56,545 bases of DNA from Collybiopsis luxurians FD-317 M1 (Eukaryota > Basidiomycota > Agaricomycetes > Agaricales > Omphalotaceae): NCBI GenBank assembly GCA_000827265.1, contig KN834799.1:28951-85495 (forward strand), in the 5' to 3' direction. This document shows positions 43,480-53,262 of the stretch, piece by piece. The notes under the pieces are model-generated. The model had not been told where the DNA came from. It saw only the letters and a list, made by a program, of their open reading frames with translations, and ran no database searches. Made by a program: the position numbers and the translations under genes. How positions within the stretch are numbered: the first letter of the stretch is position 1; each line of letters begins with the position of its first letter.

Positions 43480-45434
43480 TCATATGATCGCAAAAACCCG
43501 TCTGTCCATAATCATCCTCGCTGCAAACAAGAACCCGCCTCCAACAAGAGCCATCAAGCCCTGTAGAGAAACAAATATGAGTACTCGCTCGTATGACCGA
43601 GCGAACTACTAGTGAGAAATCATCCTTACCGTGAATAAAATAAGATGTTTGAAGTTTTCCTCGTTCTGCGTTCGAATGAATAGTCCTCCGATGGGTGTGC
43701 CGGCTAGACAGGCGGAAGCCATGAACGCGTACATTGACCCAAGGCGAGCACCGACTTTTTCGATGGGTGTTATTGATGCGACGCAGGGCTATATTCATGT
43801 TTAAAAATTGCACGATAATAAGTCAGAAGGACAAAGAATATATATGTATAGCGCAACGCACAGGAATCAGTGTGAAGAACGGTCCAGCAACAATACCGTA
43901 CAAAACGACAAAAATGATTAGGTTCGTTTGGTCGAATGAAGTATACCATAGCGCAAAGAGGAGAACGGCGGAAAGCACAGTGGATATCCACATAAGATTG
44001 AACCTAGAAAGTACGCAACATTTCATGAGCGGGGAGCCCAATTTCGCATCGATTCAGCTGTGGAATCAAACTCACCTTCCCACTCGAAACGCGATCAACC
44101 CTGGAGATACTCTTCCCACAATCGACGTCGCACACAGAATGGCAAGATAATATGGATTAATTGCTGATCCCGGATTTGCCATTTCTGCAGAAAGCCCCAC
44201 GTAGAAGAACGGATTCCAAATTGCAAATACCGCGAACCAACACCCGAGTGATAGGAATATGTAACATGGGTCTTTGAATCCTTGGAAATCTAGGAGTTGG
44301 GTTATGCGCGGAAAGGGCTTTGTTGGTCGGCGGGGGTAGATGGTGAGAATTGCGACGAGGTAGCAGAATAGAGTGATGAATGCAATGACGCGGATTGTCC
44401 AGCCTAGTAGATTTGAAGAAAATAGGTCAGTTAGAGCGGAGATGCGGAGAAGAGGGAGTGGGTAGGAGAGAAAGTTGTACCCACCGAAACCGATTTGGGG
44501 GATGAGTTTGTTGAGCATAATGGGGAATAGCATTCCTCCTAGACTCGACCCTGAAATTAGACATCCTACGGCGTAAGGCATTTTGAGTTTGAACCAGTGA
44601 GACATTAGGGCTATAGCGGGGAAAAAGCTGGAAAGAAAGACGGTGCATGTGAGACTGGAAAGCTCGGGGAATGAGTAAGAAAACTGACCCGAAAGTCGCC
44701 CCAACGCTGAAAAGTACCGATTGACAAAGGAATTGCTGATATATCTGCTGTGGCTGCGTGAAGGACAGCAAGAACAGGGAAAGGACAACAATAACGCCGC
44801 TGAATGGAATGAGATATCGAGGTCCGATAGCATCGAATAAAGCTCCAGAAAATCCAGCAACTGCAGGACATAGTATGTAAGCTATACCAAAGAAAACCAG
44901 AGATGGACCATAGTGGCACACGAACAAATATACAGAATGAACACTTGTAGAGCTCCGATCATGGAGATAAGCGTAGGTGAGAATTTTGTCAAGTAGACAT
45001 CATTGTAATAGTCGGAAAAGGCGCCGTATCCATTGGCGAAGCTGTCAAGAAATACGAATATCTGAGCGAAGATCGGCGAAACAACCGCAGATAGCCTACC
45101 CAAAGGTACTGAAAGCGACCAAGGAAGCTCCGAGGACCGTACTCCAAGCTTTAAAGCCCCCATCCGTAGGAGCATACGCTGCATCTGCCGGAGTGGGAGT
45201 AGGTGTGGCGGGAGAATCTTTGCTGGACTTGAGTGCTTCAATGTCATGGAATTTTTCGGCATGAAGGTCATCAGGATGGATCAATGTTGCTGAACTAGCC
45301 AGCGGCGTCAGCGGTGGCCGAGTGAGGCGTTTTCCTTGATCCTGATGGAGGGTATGCAAGACTTCTTCCCCGCCAGGATGGGCCAGAGTTGTGGAACTGC
45401 CCAGAGGTGTTTGAGGGTAACTTCCGTAAGGCAT
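43480..45434 (-). CDS. MFS transporter, monocarboxylate-porter type (paralog E)
   Basis: Exons (minus) 45434-45100, 45041-44926, 44860-44689, 44627-44485, 44403-44076, 44003-43862, 43788-43630 and 43560-43480 give 491 aa. The cytosolic N-terminus is the longest of the five (about 110 residues, with TPLGSSTTLAHPG and TPLASSATLIHPDD as an internal repeat) before PTDGGFKAW. Then FANGYGAFSDYYNDVYLTKF, DAIGPRYLIPFSGVIVVLS, FFPAIALMSHWFKLK, PRRPTKPFPRI, NPFFYVGLSAEMANPGSAI and SITPIEKVGARLGSMYAF. ATG 45449 is an alternative start five codons upstream. Intact; sister of D. Confidence 0.92.
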
Positions 45435-46402
45435 CGAAGGCTCGAACAAAAATATCAGCGATTAGTAGGCGGAAAGACAATGTTCACAGAGTAACTGGGT
45501 GAGTAGCTTTTATGCAACGGCGCATCGAGCTCTATTATGGTTTCAGAGAAACAAGGACGCGGTCTGCTCTAGGATGGATCCTCACTGCTAGAGCGGGTGC
45601 AGTCGGAGTCATACAATAAGCCATCACCATTTTTGCCCGAGCATTGGGCAATGGGTGCATGTATACGATGAGATGAAGTGAGACTATGGCAGCCAAGCTG
45701 AGATTGTACGACGCGTAAAGAAGAATCAGCCATTTAATACCTCATTAAGAAGATCTCCCCTTGAAATGAACATCGCTAGCCTACTCGAAGGTGGCACTGT
45801 AGAAAAGAGACTTGAATACTGTATATTTTGCATGTTATCCTTTTGATGCCTGCTTAATCTAGAGCCGACCTCGACTTGCATCAAGAGCATAGCCTAGCGG
45901 AGTGTTAAAAGAGTTGCATCTTGGATCCGGTGCTGCAAAATTCGCGCTAGAGGCTATTGTGCGAATAGGCCGCATAAATACGAGTCTCGTGTACGGGAAG
46001 GGCGCACCGTGTGTGAAGAACCCCAAGTCGAAGACAAACAGGCAAATCGAGGCTGTGCGGTACGAAAGGCCTCGCCGTAGCCTCATTCCCAGGCGAGGCA
46101 GGAATACGGTTGCCAATGGTGCTTGTAACGAGATACACCGTGAGCCATTACCTCTTCATTCGTAGATCCCAGCATAAGGCTGAGTAATTGTAGTAGCCAC
46201 AATTGCGAGCGAGAGGCGTGGGGCCTGTCCAAGCCGGTCCGGCGTGAGAAGTAGGGCCATGTAGGCGCCCAAACTAGCGCTGACTGACACATTTTCTTCA
46301 CGTGCGCTTATTTTTCTTCGTTCACCTTCTTCTGCTTTCCAGACTTACATATCCCTTTTTCCTTCTCTTCCATTCCTAACTAATTCTCGTTTATACTCTC
46401 TA
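45435..46402. other. Intergenic DNA upstream of transporter E and HSP10
   Basis: About 970 bp between divergently transcribed genes; no additional gene recognised. CT-rich from about 46310 to 46400, the likely HSP10 leader. Confidence 0.45.
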
Positions 46403-46963
46403 ATGGTCAGTCAACTTTCTTCTCCTCGCTTTTTTCCCCCAAAATTAACGAGTTCATCTTCAATTCTCAAACCCATTTTCGCGCTTCAAAATTTTTTTTC
46501 TGCGACGCGTTTTCTCTTGGTCAGGCTGCGCAGGCTACCTTCAAGTCTATCAAGTCTCTCGTACCCCTTCTTGACCGTGTTTTGGTCCAAAGGTTCAAGC
46601 CTGAGACGGTGAGCCAATTCTTCCCCGGAAAATTTACGGGAATTACTCATACGAAAATCTCGACTAGAAAACCGCTTCCGGTGTTTTCCTGCCAACGTCC
46701 GCGACCTCGAATCCTCTTCCAGAGGCCACCGTCATTGCCGTTGGCCCCGGCGCACCGGACAAGGATGGTAAAATTGTGCCTACTACCGTGCAGGCCGGTG
46801 ACCGAGTGCTTCTTCCTGGATGGGGTGGAAATGCTATCAAGGTTGGGGACAATGTGCGTATTCTCTTCGTGCTCTGATTTTCTCTGGAGCTGATATTTTT
46901 TTCGGGTTGTAGGAATACCATTTGTTCAGAGACTCGGAGATTCTCGCTAAAATTCAAGAGTAA
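46403..46963 (+). CDS. HSP10: 10-kDa mitochondrial chaperonin (Hsp10/GroES)
   Basis: Co-chaperonin that caps Hsp60 rings in the mitochondrial matrix and promotes release of folded protein. Exons 46403-46405 (the ATG alone), 46525-46608, 46668-46853 and 46913-46963 give 107 aa, the normal size. Blocks: LVPLLDRVLVQRFKPET, the mobile loop KTASGVFLPTS, PLPEATVIAVGPGAPDKDG, VQAGDRVLLPGWGG and YHLFRDSEILAKIQE. All introns are GT-AG. The first exon holding only the start codon follows from the fact that the ATG is immediately followed by GTCAGT and the next in-frame coding block starts right after CAG at 46524. A different first exon upstream is possible. Housekeeping gene, unrelated to its neighbours. 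Confidence 0.92.
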
Positions 46964-48298
46964 ACGGTTCTCTATCTCTTTGCCTGTTATCCTTTGGCGG
47001 CCGTTTTCTTTTGTCTCTTTCTTCACGGAGCCACGGACGTTACTTCTCTGGCGAGCGAAAACGAAACCAAGGATAGGGCGATATGAGGGGAGATGGATGA
47101 AAAACGGAGAGGTCGACAGACGCTGAGTAATGGCATTGAGAGGACGGAGATGGAGAGACGGAGGCTGTTGAGAAGATCGACCACAAAATTACAACGTTTG
47201 CTGTTATAGCATTACCTTTTTACATTTACCTGTGCTAATCTGGTTTATTTGTCTATTCGGTTTTCGTTGGTTGCTGTGCTGTAATGAATTAGAGATATCC
47301 CCACTCACTGGTCGTAATCATGTTCTGCTAGGAAGACTATTGTTCACCTCGAAATTACCTGCACGCGTAGAAGGATTTCTGGGCACTGACACCTCCTGCC
47401 CCTTCCGTATATGCAAAGGTCGACTTACCCACGCCGTACAGAATACCATGCAGCGTGCCCGCGGCAATCGGATGTCTATTCCTAGACTATCGCTGTGAAC
47501 TTATATCTAGCGGCAGAAAGTCATTTTTGCCGTATTTTTTTGACGCGTTTGCGGGGTAGATAACCTAAGGATCCACGATACGGGCTCAGAACACCTCATA
47601 CACATACCGTCGACATCACAACTACGCTCATCAACCACATCTATCTGCGTTTGCCGTTCACTGGTTAATGGGCCATATCATCAAATGCAAGGAGAGCTGG
47701 GATCCTAACTTCCTTTTCGACTTTTATGAGTTGATCTTCGAGTTGATGAATGGAAATTGTTGTGAAGAACGAAATGTTCAATCAAGATATGGATCTTTTT
47801 CCGTTCAACTTTGGGCACTCGTTCCCAACGGGAACTTGAATCACATTGGACCGTTACACTGACATATAGTACTTCCATAGCCCGGCACAAGATGATCGTG
47901 TCACGGTGTTCATGTTCCAATTACTGAAACAACTCGAGAAGATCCCTCATCTCATGCCAACATCGCAACAATCATCCTCATTAAATGCGCAACTTCACTA
48001 TACGCTCGTTAAAAGTAATTTACATACACGCACAGCTGATGGTGTCAGACCTCCTTCGGAATAAGGGAAGGGCTTGGATGCCAGTAATACATTTATACAA
48101 GTCCGAAGACGAGATTTCGTGAGTGTACCATGGCTATTCTGAGAACTTGCCTTTAAAATAGCAGCCAAGAGCTCTCATGAGTTAATGGTAGCCATTGCTC
48201 TGGATGATCAATGTTTTCTTGGATGGGACCGTTCAGACTACGATTTATAAGTACAAGGGCTACAGCCCTAGTTATACGCGACAGTGCCAACATAACTC
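46964..48298. other. Intergenic DNA, nothing recognised
   Basis: 1.3 kb. Frames of up to 88 codons show no motif. No tRNA or repeat seen. Confidence 0.4.
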
Positions 48299-49578
48299 AT
48301 GATTTCGGAAGACCAACAGATCCTTTCTATCTTGGCTGTTAACGCCTACAATAACACCTTTCCTGTCATAGTACTCTCAGCCGGTTATGGTAAGGAGTCC
48401 TATTGCTCGAGATTCTATTCCTCGCCAGGGCATACATTGACAATTCCTTCTTCCAGGCGCATTTCTTCTAGGACTTATCATTGCTATTGAAACTCTGAGG
48501 TATGGAGAGCCCGGATAGGTTTCTCGAGATTATTAAATTAATTTGTCTGTTAACGGTTTCGACAGAAATAAACCTTGGACACGCCCACGAATCGCAATCG
48601 TTATTTGCCTCATTGTGACATTCCTCGGCTTTACATGGAATACCTTCCAGTCTTCAGTATTCCAACTTTTGTCTGCTCGGTTCAATCTGGTTGAAATTGA
48701 GCCAGGTGAACTTATACCTCAATTTGAGATCGCAAACCAGAAGATTTTGCCGCTGAATTATATGCCATCATGGTCGGCAACGATAAGCGTGAGTTTCCCT
48801 ATCGACGCATTTGCATTAATCTGATGGCTTGACGTAACTCAGGTGCTTTTGAGTGACAGTATTGTCGTTTGGAGGGCATGGATCTTGTTTCAACAGTCCT
48901 GGTTTTTCAAGTTGCTTCTTGCTGTTCTGATGATTACCAATATTGGTGCGTGAATACTCACTTTCAAAGCGGACATGAGCCATTGTGTGACACTACGTAG
49001 GAATCAATGTTGCTGATTGCATCTTGGATAATATTGAAGTCAAAACAATAGCCGTCGCTGGCACTTCCACAATCTTGGACTGGTTATCAGGGGTGCTCTC
49101 TTTGGCTGTCAATATGTTTGCCACTGGTTTAATTGCATGGAAAGCATGGCAAGTGGCTGACTTTGAAGTGCAATGATTGGATTGTAACAGCTACCGATAT
49201 TACAGGAATTTTAACCACGACATGGCAGAAGCCGGAATCAAAAGAACAACCAGGGTTCAGAAGATTTTACTGTTGTTGATTGAGTCTGGTGCTGTATATT
49301 GCACAATTCAGGCGGCCTTCACGATTGTCACTATACTCAACACATATGCAACTGTGGACAATGAGTTGGCGGAAACTGTGCTCACAATTCTCCCCTTAAC
49401 TGGAGTTGCTTCTGTAAGTCTTCCCTATCATTTTACTTTCCGCATCTACGCAAGGCTTCGATGAATAAATTGGCAGGCATGGTATCCGGTTGCAGTAATG
49501 ATTTTGATAAACAGCGACAGCTCTCCTATCATCGAGACATTTCATATCAACCAGGGTGGACAGCAAACAAAGCCGTGA
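48299..49578 (+). CDS. Agaricomycete 7-TM receptor-like membrane protein, 310 aa
   Basis: Exons 48299-48389, 48457-48499, 48566-48788, 48843-48945, 49001-49148, 49191-49413 and 49477-49578. Seven hydrophobic helices can be read: VIVLSAGYGAFLLGLIIAI, IAIVICLIVTFLGFTW, VLLSDSIVVWRAWILF, FKLLLAVLMITNIGINVADC, WLSGVLSLAVNMFATGLIAW, ILLLLIESGAVYCTIQAAF and LPLTGVASAWYPVAVMILIN. The SDSIVVWRAW, VNMFATGLIAWKA and LLIESGAVYC motifs are typical of an abundant mushroom 7-TM family of unknown ligand. Intron 5 (49149-49190) has a GC donor (GCAAGT) and is only 42 nt. The other introns are GT-AG. The C-terminal tail is short. It appears intact. Confidence 0.85.
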
Positions 49579-49699
49579 TTTGACTGTGAAGATTCAGTGA
49601 AGAATTACCTCTGAGTAAATGGCTCAAGTTCCGGTGCAAAGTAGGTACTAATGTATAAAACATTCAGTAAGTAGTAGCACGACAAGTGGGATTATTCTA

Positions 49700-50484
49700 T
49701 TTGGCAACCCGGTTGCCGACAAACAACCCCCTAGTAACCGCGAAAGACCAAATAACCGCCGGTCACTCCAGAAAATTACCGCTTTAGCACCCAAGGCACC
49801 AAAATTTTATAAGTCACTTAGTAACTGCCGTTATTGGTGATGACAACACAAGACGCCACTTCACCTTCTGTTGCCATTGTTGCCAGCACGCTATCTACTC
49901 TATGCTGGTGGGCCATGGCAGATAAAATTACAAATATTAGTAATGAAAAAATGTCTCATGCTCCTTTCAATGGCAATTTGCCGCCGCCGGACTCTTTTTT
50001 GACGAAATGTTAATGTATGGGTCAAGGCAAAAGTGGGCCAAGCGACAGAGCTGGGAACAAATAATTCATCATTTGCTATACACATATTAGCAATTAGTAA
50101 CTTAACAATAGTTCACTGTTCACCATTGAGATCACCCCAAAGATATCTTTCTACTGCTTTCTGAATCTTATGAAAGATATGATTGTTCTCAATCTAAACA
50201 TTTGACAATGGTCCGTGAGGTACATAAGGGTTGAGTAGCAAAAACCGGGGTGAGGCATCTGTGTGCTCGGCGACCGCCAGCCTCGGTTACCGTCAATGCC
50301 ATTCCAAATCGGGGAATGGTATATCAATGTATCAGCAGCAGGAAGCTGATGGCAACGGGAATGAGAATGAGTAGTCATGTCAGTGAACAGGTGTGGCTTA
50401 ATGTCACCCGCGGTGGTCCCGGTGTGACAGCCGATGTTACTTCCCAAATATTGGGGGTTTGCTACCGGCAACTGGGTTGCCAAA
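49700..50484. mobile_element. TA-flanked MITE with palindromic termini (785 bp)
   Basis: Left terminus TTTGGCAACCCGGTTGCCGA and inverted right terminus TTTGGCAACCCAGTTGCCGG are each preceded by TA (49698-49699, 50485-50486), giving a TA target-site duplication. Similarity continues inward (CAAACAACCCCC / CAAACCCCCAATA). Each terminus contains its own palindrome (GGCAACC/GGTTGCC). No transposase is encoded. TA duplication points to the Tc1/mariner group; PIF-like 3-bp duplication was not seen. Confidence 0.65.
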
Positions 50485-50738
50485 TAGAGTTATCTCAAGA
50501 AGTGACTGTACTACTGCCCCAATTATGAATTATTTCATCTGGAAATGGACTGGCCTCTCATGGATTATGCTGATATCACTGGATTCTATGGCTCATGAAG
50601 TGCTGCTGAGTAGATGTAAATCTTGCTTGTATTGGAAGAGACATTACATAATATTTAGAAGGTATGTAAATAAATGTCTTAGAGTACGCATAAGTAGAAG
50701 GACACGTTTGTAAATATAATGGGGCAATTAATTTTGAG

Positions 50739-51296
50739 TAGGGCTCTTTACCGTATGTACCGTATACGATACAGTCAGATTCTGCCGCATACGGATACGG
50801 TATCGGTACGGTACGGTACAATACGGATCATGATTTAATACTACGGTACGGTACGGTAGAAATACGGCCGTATTACGGTGTACGATTTACTTATCCACAA
50901 ATTAGTAACTGAATTTCAAAAGATACATTTCGTACATCATAACTTAATAGATATTTAATAATAGGGCCTTCTGACAAAACTTGTCTGTGGTGAGACACAA
51001 TTTTGCTAACGAAAGTGCAAAAGAATGTACCAGAAATTTCAGAAGGTAGCCATTACCTTCATATATGGTCAACCTTGGAGCAGCTACCGGCGCCAGCTAG
51101 CCCTAGAACAGGTCACCGAAGTAATCAAGGGAAAATTCCAGTCATATTAGGGGAATGACTTGGCATACTAGTGGCACACCATAATATGACTGTATTACGG
51201 TGTGCGGTACGTCCAAATATGGTGTTTTCCCCGACCGTCTACGGTACGGACCTTACCAGTGGATTCACTCACGGTACGGTACGGTGAAGAGCCCTA
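50739..51296. mobile_element. hAT-type MITE with GTACGG subterminal repeats (558 bp)
   Basis: A perfect 8-bp duplication ATTTTGAG flanks the element (50731-50738 and 51297-51304). Terminal inverted repeats start TAGGGCTCTTTACCGTA on the left and TAGGGCTCTTCACCGTACCG on the right. Both ends carry runs of ACGGTACGGTACGGT in either orientation (50800-50880 and 51180-51285). No coding capacity. The TIR and 8-bp duplication fit hAT-derived MITEs. Confidence 0.8.
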
Positions 51297-51304
51297 ATTT
51301 TGAG

Positions 51305-51487
51305 TTTTCAAGGGTTGATTTGTAAAATGGGAATTAAGTAGAAAGGAATGATAAAAGTAATGACTGTATTTGGTAGTCAGTGATACTGCCCCATTTCAAG
51401 CACTTCGGTAGTTGTGAGCTCCCAATTTTGCTGAAATGCCACAGCGGTCACAAGTCTTACTGGATTGGTGTAGCCTATTTCTCGGAT
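51305..51487. other. Spacer, nothing recognised
   Basis: About 180 bp between the hAT-type MITE and the foldback copy; no motif seen. Confidence 0.4.
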
Positions 51488-51625
51488 TAAGCAATGTGAA
51501 GGCCCGCGCCGGTTAGGGTCTGCTCTGCTAGCCCTAATATAACGGCGCAGGTCTGAACATTGCCAAACCACTGTGGGTCAAGGGTGGCGGTCAGGCGGTT
51601 AGGGTTTAGGGTTGGTGATGTCTTT
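51488..51625. repeat. Second copy of the telomere-repeat foldback family
   Basis: GCAATGT (51491) and ACATTGC (51558) bracket a hairpin with CGCCGGTTAGGG and GCTAGCCCTAA arms (loop TCT). It is followed by GGTCA, GGTGGCGG and GGCGGTTAGGGTTTAGGGTT. The order of modules matches 22236-22475 but the internal sequence has diverged. Terminal arms like those at 22145 are not obvious. Confidence 0.5.
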
Positions 51626-51726
51626 TGGGTTCTGAGTTGGCAGCTTCCCCGGGGTTACGGCCATGCTTTCGGCTTAAGTAGCGCCAAAATAAATACAATG
51701 TAGAGTGGAATGATTCAAGAATACTA

Positions 51727-51805
51727 TAGAGTATCTTGGTGTAGTGGTTATGTGTGCCGTCAATTCATGTTGGTCAGCTGTTAGGTTTTTAGTCCAATTC
51801 AGCAT
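51727..51805 (+). mobile_element. tRNA-like SINE head (weak)
   Basis: TCTTGGTGTAGTGGTTATG resembles a tRNA 5' half with pol III A-box. A degenerate B-box (GGTTTTTAGTCC) follows about 40 nt on. The acceptor stem does not pair, so it is not a working tRNA. Confidence 0.35.
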
Positions 51806-51908
51806 GCAGGCAATCGATTTTCTCCGTGGCATTTAATTTACAATTTGTAATAGCAAGGAAATAATTACATTATCCTTGTTCTGAGCTCTACTATCACTTC
51901 TGTCTGCT

Positions 51909-52080
51909 CCTCAGTCCCCATTCACAGCCAGACTTCTTAACATTTCAAGATCTTCTTTGGAAATCTACCTATATTGCAACCTTGTGAACATATCTTGCCA
52001 CTCTGCATCAACCACTCTCATCTGCTCCTTCAGCATTACAACAATAGGAAACTCTTCATAAAGCATTCCTCCAGTGCATC
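51909..52080 (-). pseudogene. Helitron Pif1-like helicase scrap
   Basis: The minus strand reads EEFPIVVMLKEQMRVVDAEW and QDMFTRLQYR, an in-frame TAG, then ISKEDLEMLRSLAVNGD. This matches the part of Helitron helicases with the consensus FxxVVxLKEQMRVxDxxW and an LR repeat after it. Nothing of the flanking domains remains in frame, so it is a short dead fragment. Confidence 0.65.
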
Positions 52081-52209
52081 AGTCTATTTATGAGTGCATG
52101 GGATGGAATGCCGAGTTTCTGCTCTGATGATTCTGTACCTGATCCAAGGCAGGCAATTTTGAATTGATCTAATTTTTGCAATTTATACAACTTTAATTAC
52201 ATTGATGAT

Positions 52210-52320
52210 TGATGAGCCAGGATCCGCGAGGTAATGTGTTCCAATCACTGACAAGGGCACAAGTCCCGCCATGCATTAGTGTTGGCCCACTATGCGTCAA
52301 GTAGTACTATCTACTGTACC
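52210..52320 (-). repeat. Dispersed repeat (GTGGGCCAACACTAA family), inverted copy
   Basis: On the minus strand: CATAGTGGGCCAACACTAAT, GGCGGGACTTGTGCCC, GTGATTGGAACACATTA and CTCGCGGATCCTGG. It matches 55985-56087 over about 100 bp in opposite orientation and more loosely 16783-16840. It is probably the end of a DNA transposon. Confidence 0.6.
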
Positions 52321-53262
52321 ATTTCGAGCAGTTCGGCAGGGGTGTGACCTGTGGCCCTACCGCCGAAGTTTAGATTTTGGAAAACCCTTCCATGACCTGT
52401 GACTATCCCAAAATTTTCCTTATTTTAGTTGAAAAAATCCGAATTTTATACATGATTTAGATTGACAGAACAGAGTGCCTTACTGGTTGAAACAAGAGGT
52501 ATCTTGAAAAAGTAAAAATAACTTCGGAAATTTGCCCAAGATGCAAAGACAAGTAAGTCGGAAGGGCTGCAATTAGCAAGTCTTTATTATTATTGACCAC
52601 TTGTAATAGCATAATCAACCATCTAATTCCTTGCTATGGCAAGCAAATTGTAATTAAAACTGTGTCTCTGACTGGATAGTGAGTTTTTTATGTGAAGCCA
52701 ACTTGCAAGCATCTGAATGAGAATCTTCCCAGATCAAAAATGCCTTCTGAAAGTATTCAACAACCTAAGTGATTCAGACCAACAGTCCTACTGCGGATTT
52801 TGTATCTTATTTGAAGAGCTTACCGTCTATCCTCAGCATCCACTGAAATGATACTCTAAAGATGGAGAGTTTTTGTAGTGAATAAATTAATAAATAAGGA
52901 TAAAATTAAAAAAAAAGATAGAATTGAGTAAGTATTCCGGAGTAGCAGATCCAACAATGTATACTGTATGTGGGCAACTAAAAGCCAGCAGGTTTTGAGG
53001 GTAGAGCATGTTGTGCTCTCATGTTAAGAGACAGAGAATCAGGTATGTTATTCATAACTCCAATTAGTAGTCTGGCTGGTCATACCAGCATTTAAAGAGG
53101 GTTCCTAGATTTGGGAGTAAATATAGATCTGATGTTTAAGGTAGTATCACAGGTTGAATACACTCACATATGAAAGTTCGGTAGTTCTGTGATCCCCGGA
53201 CTCTAGATTAGAAATTGGAAGAAGCCGGCTCTGCAATTTGAATGATTTCCTTGCATTAAGAC
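52321..53262. other. AT-rich intergenic DNA
   Basis: About 940 bp between the repeat copy and the 3' end of the DUF6534 gene; nothing recognised. Confidence 0.4.

Noticed and set aside
25687..45434. Secondary-metabolite gene cluster
   Set aside because: Five transporters and a zinc-finger gene are present but no core or tailoring enzyme was found.
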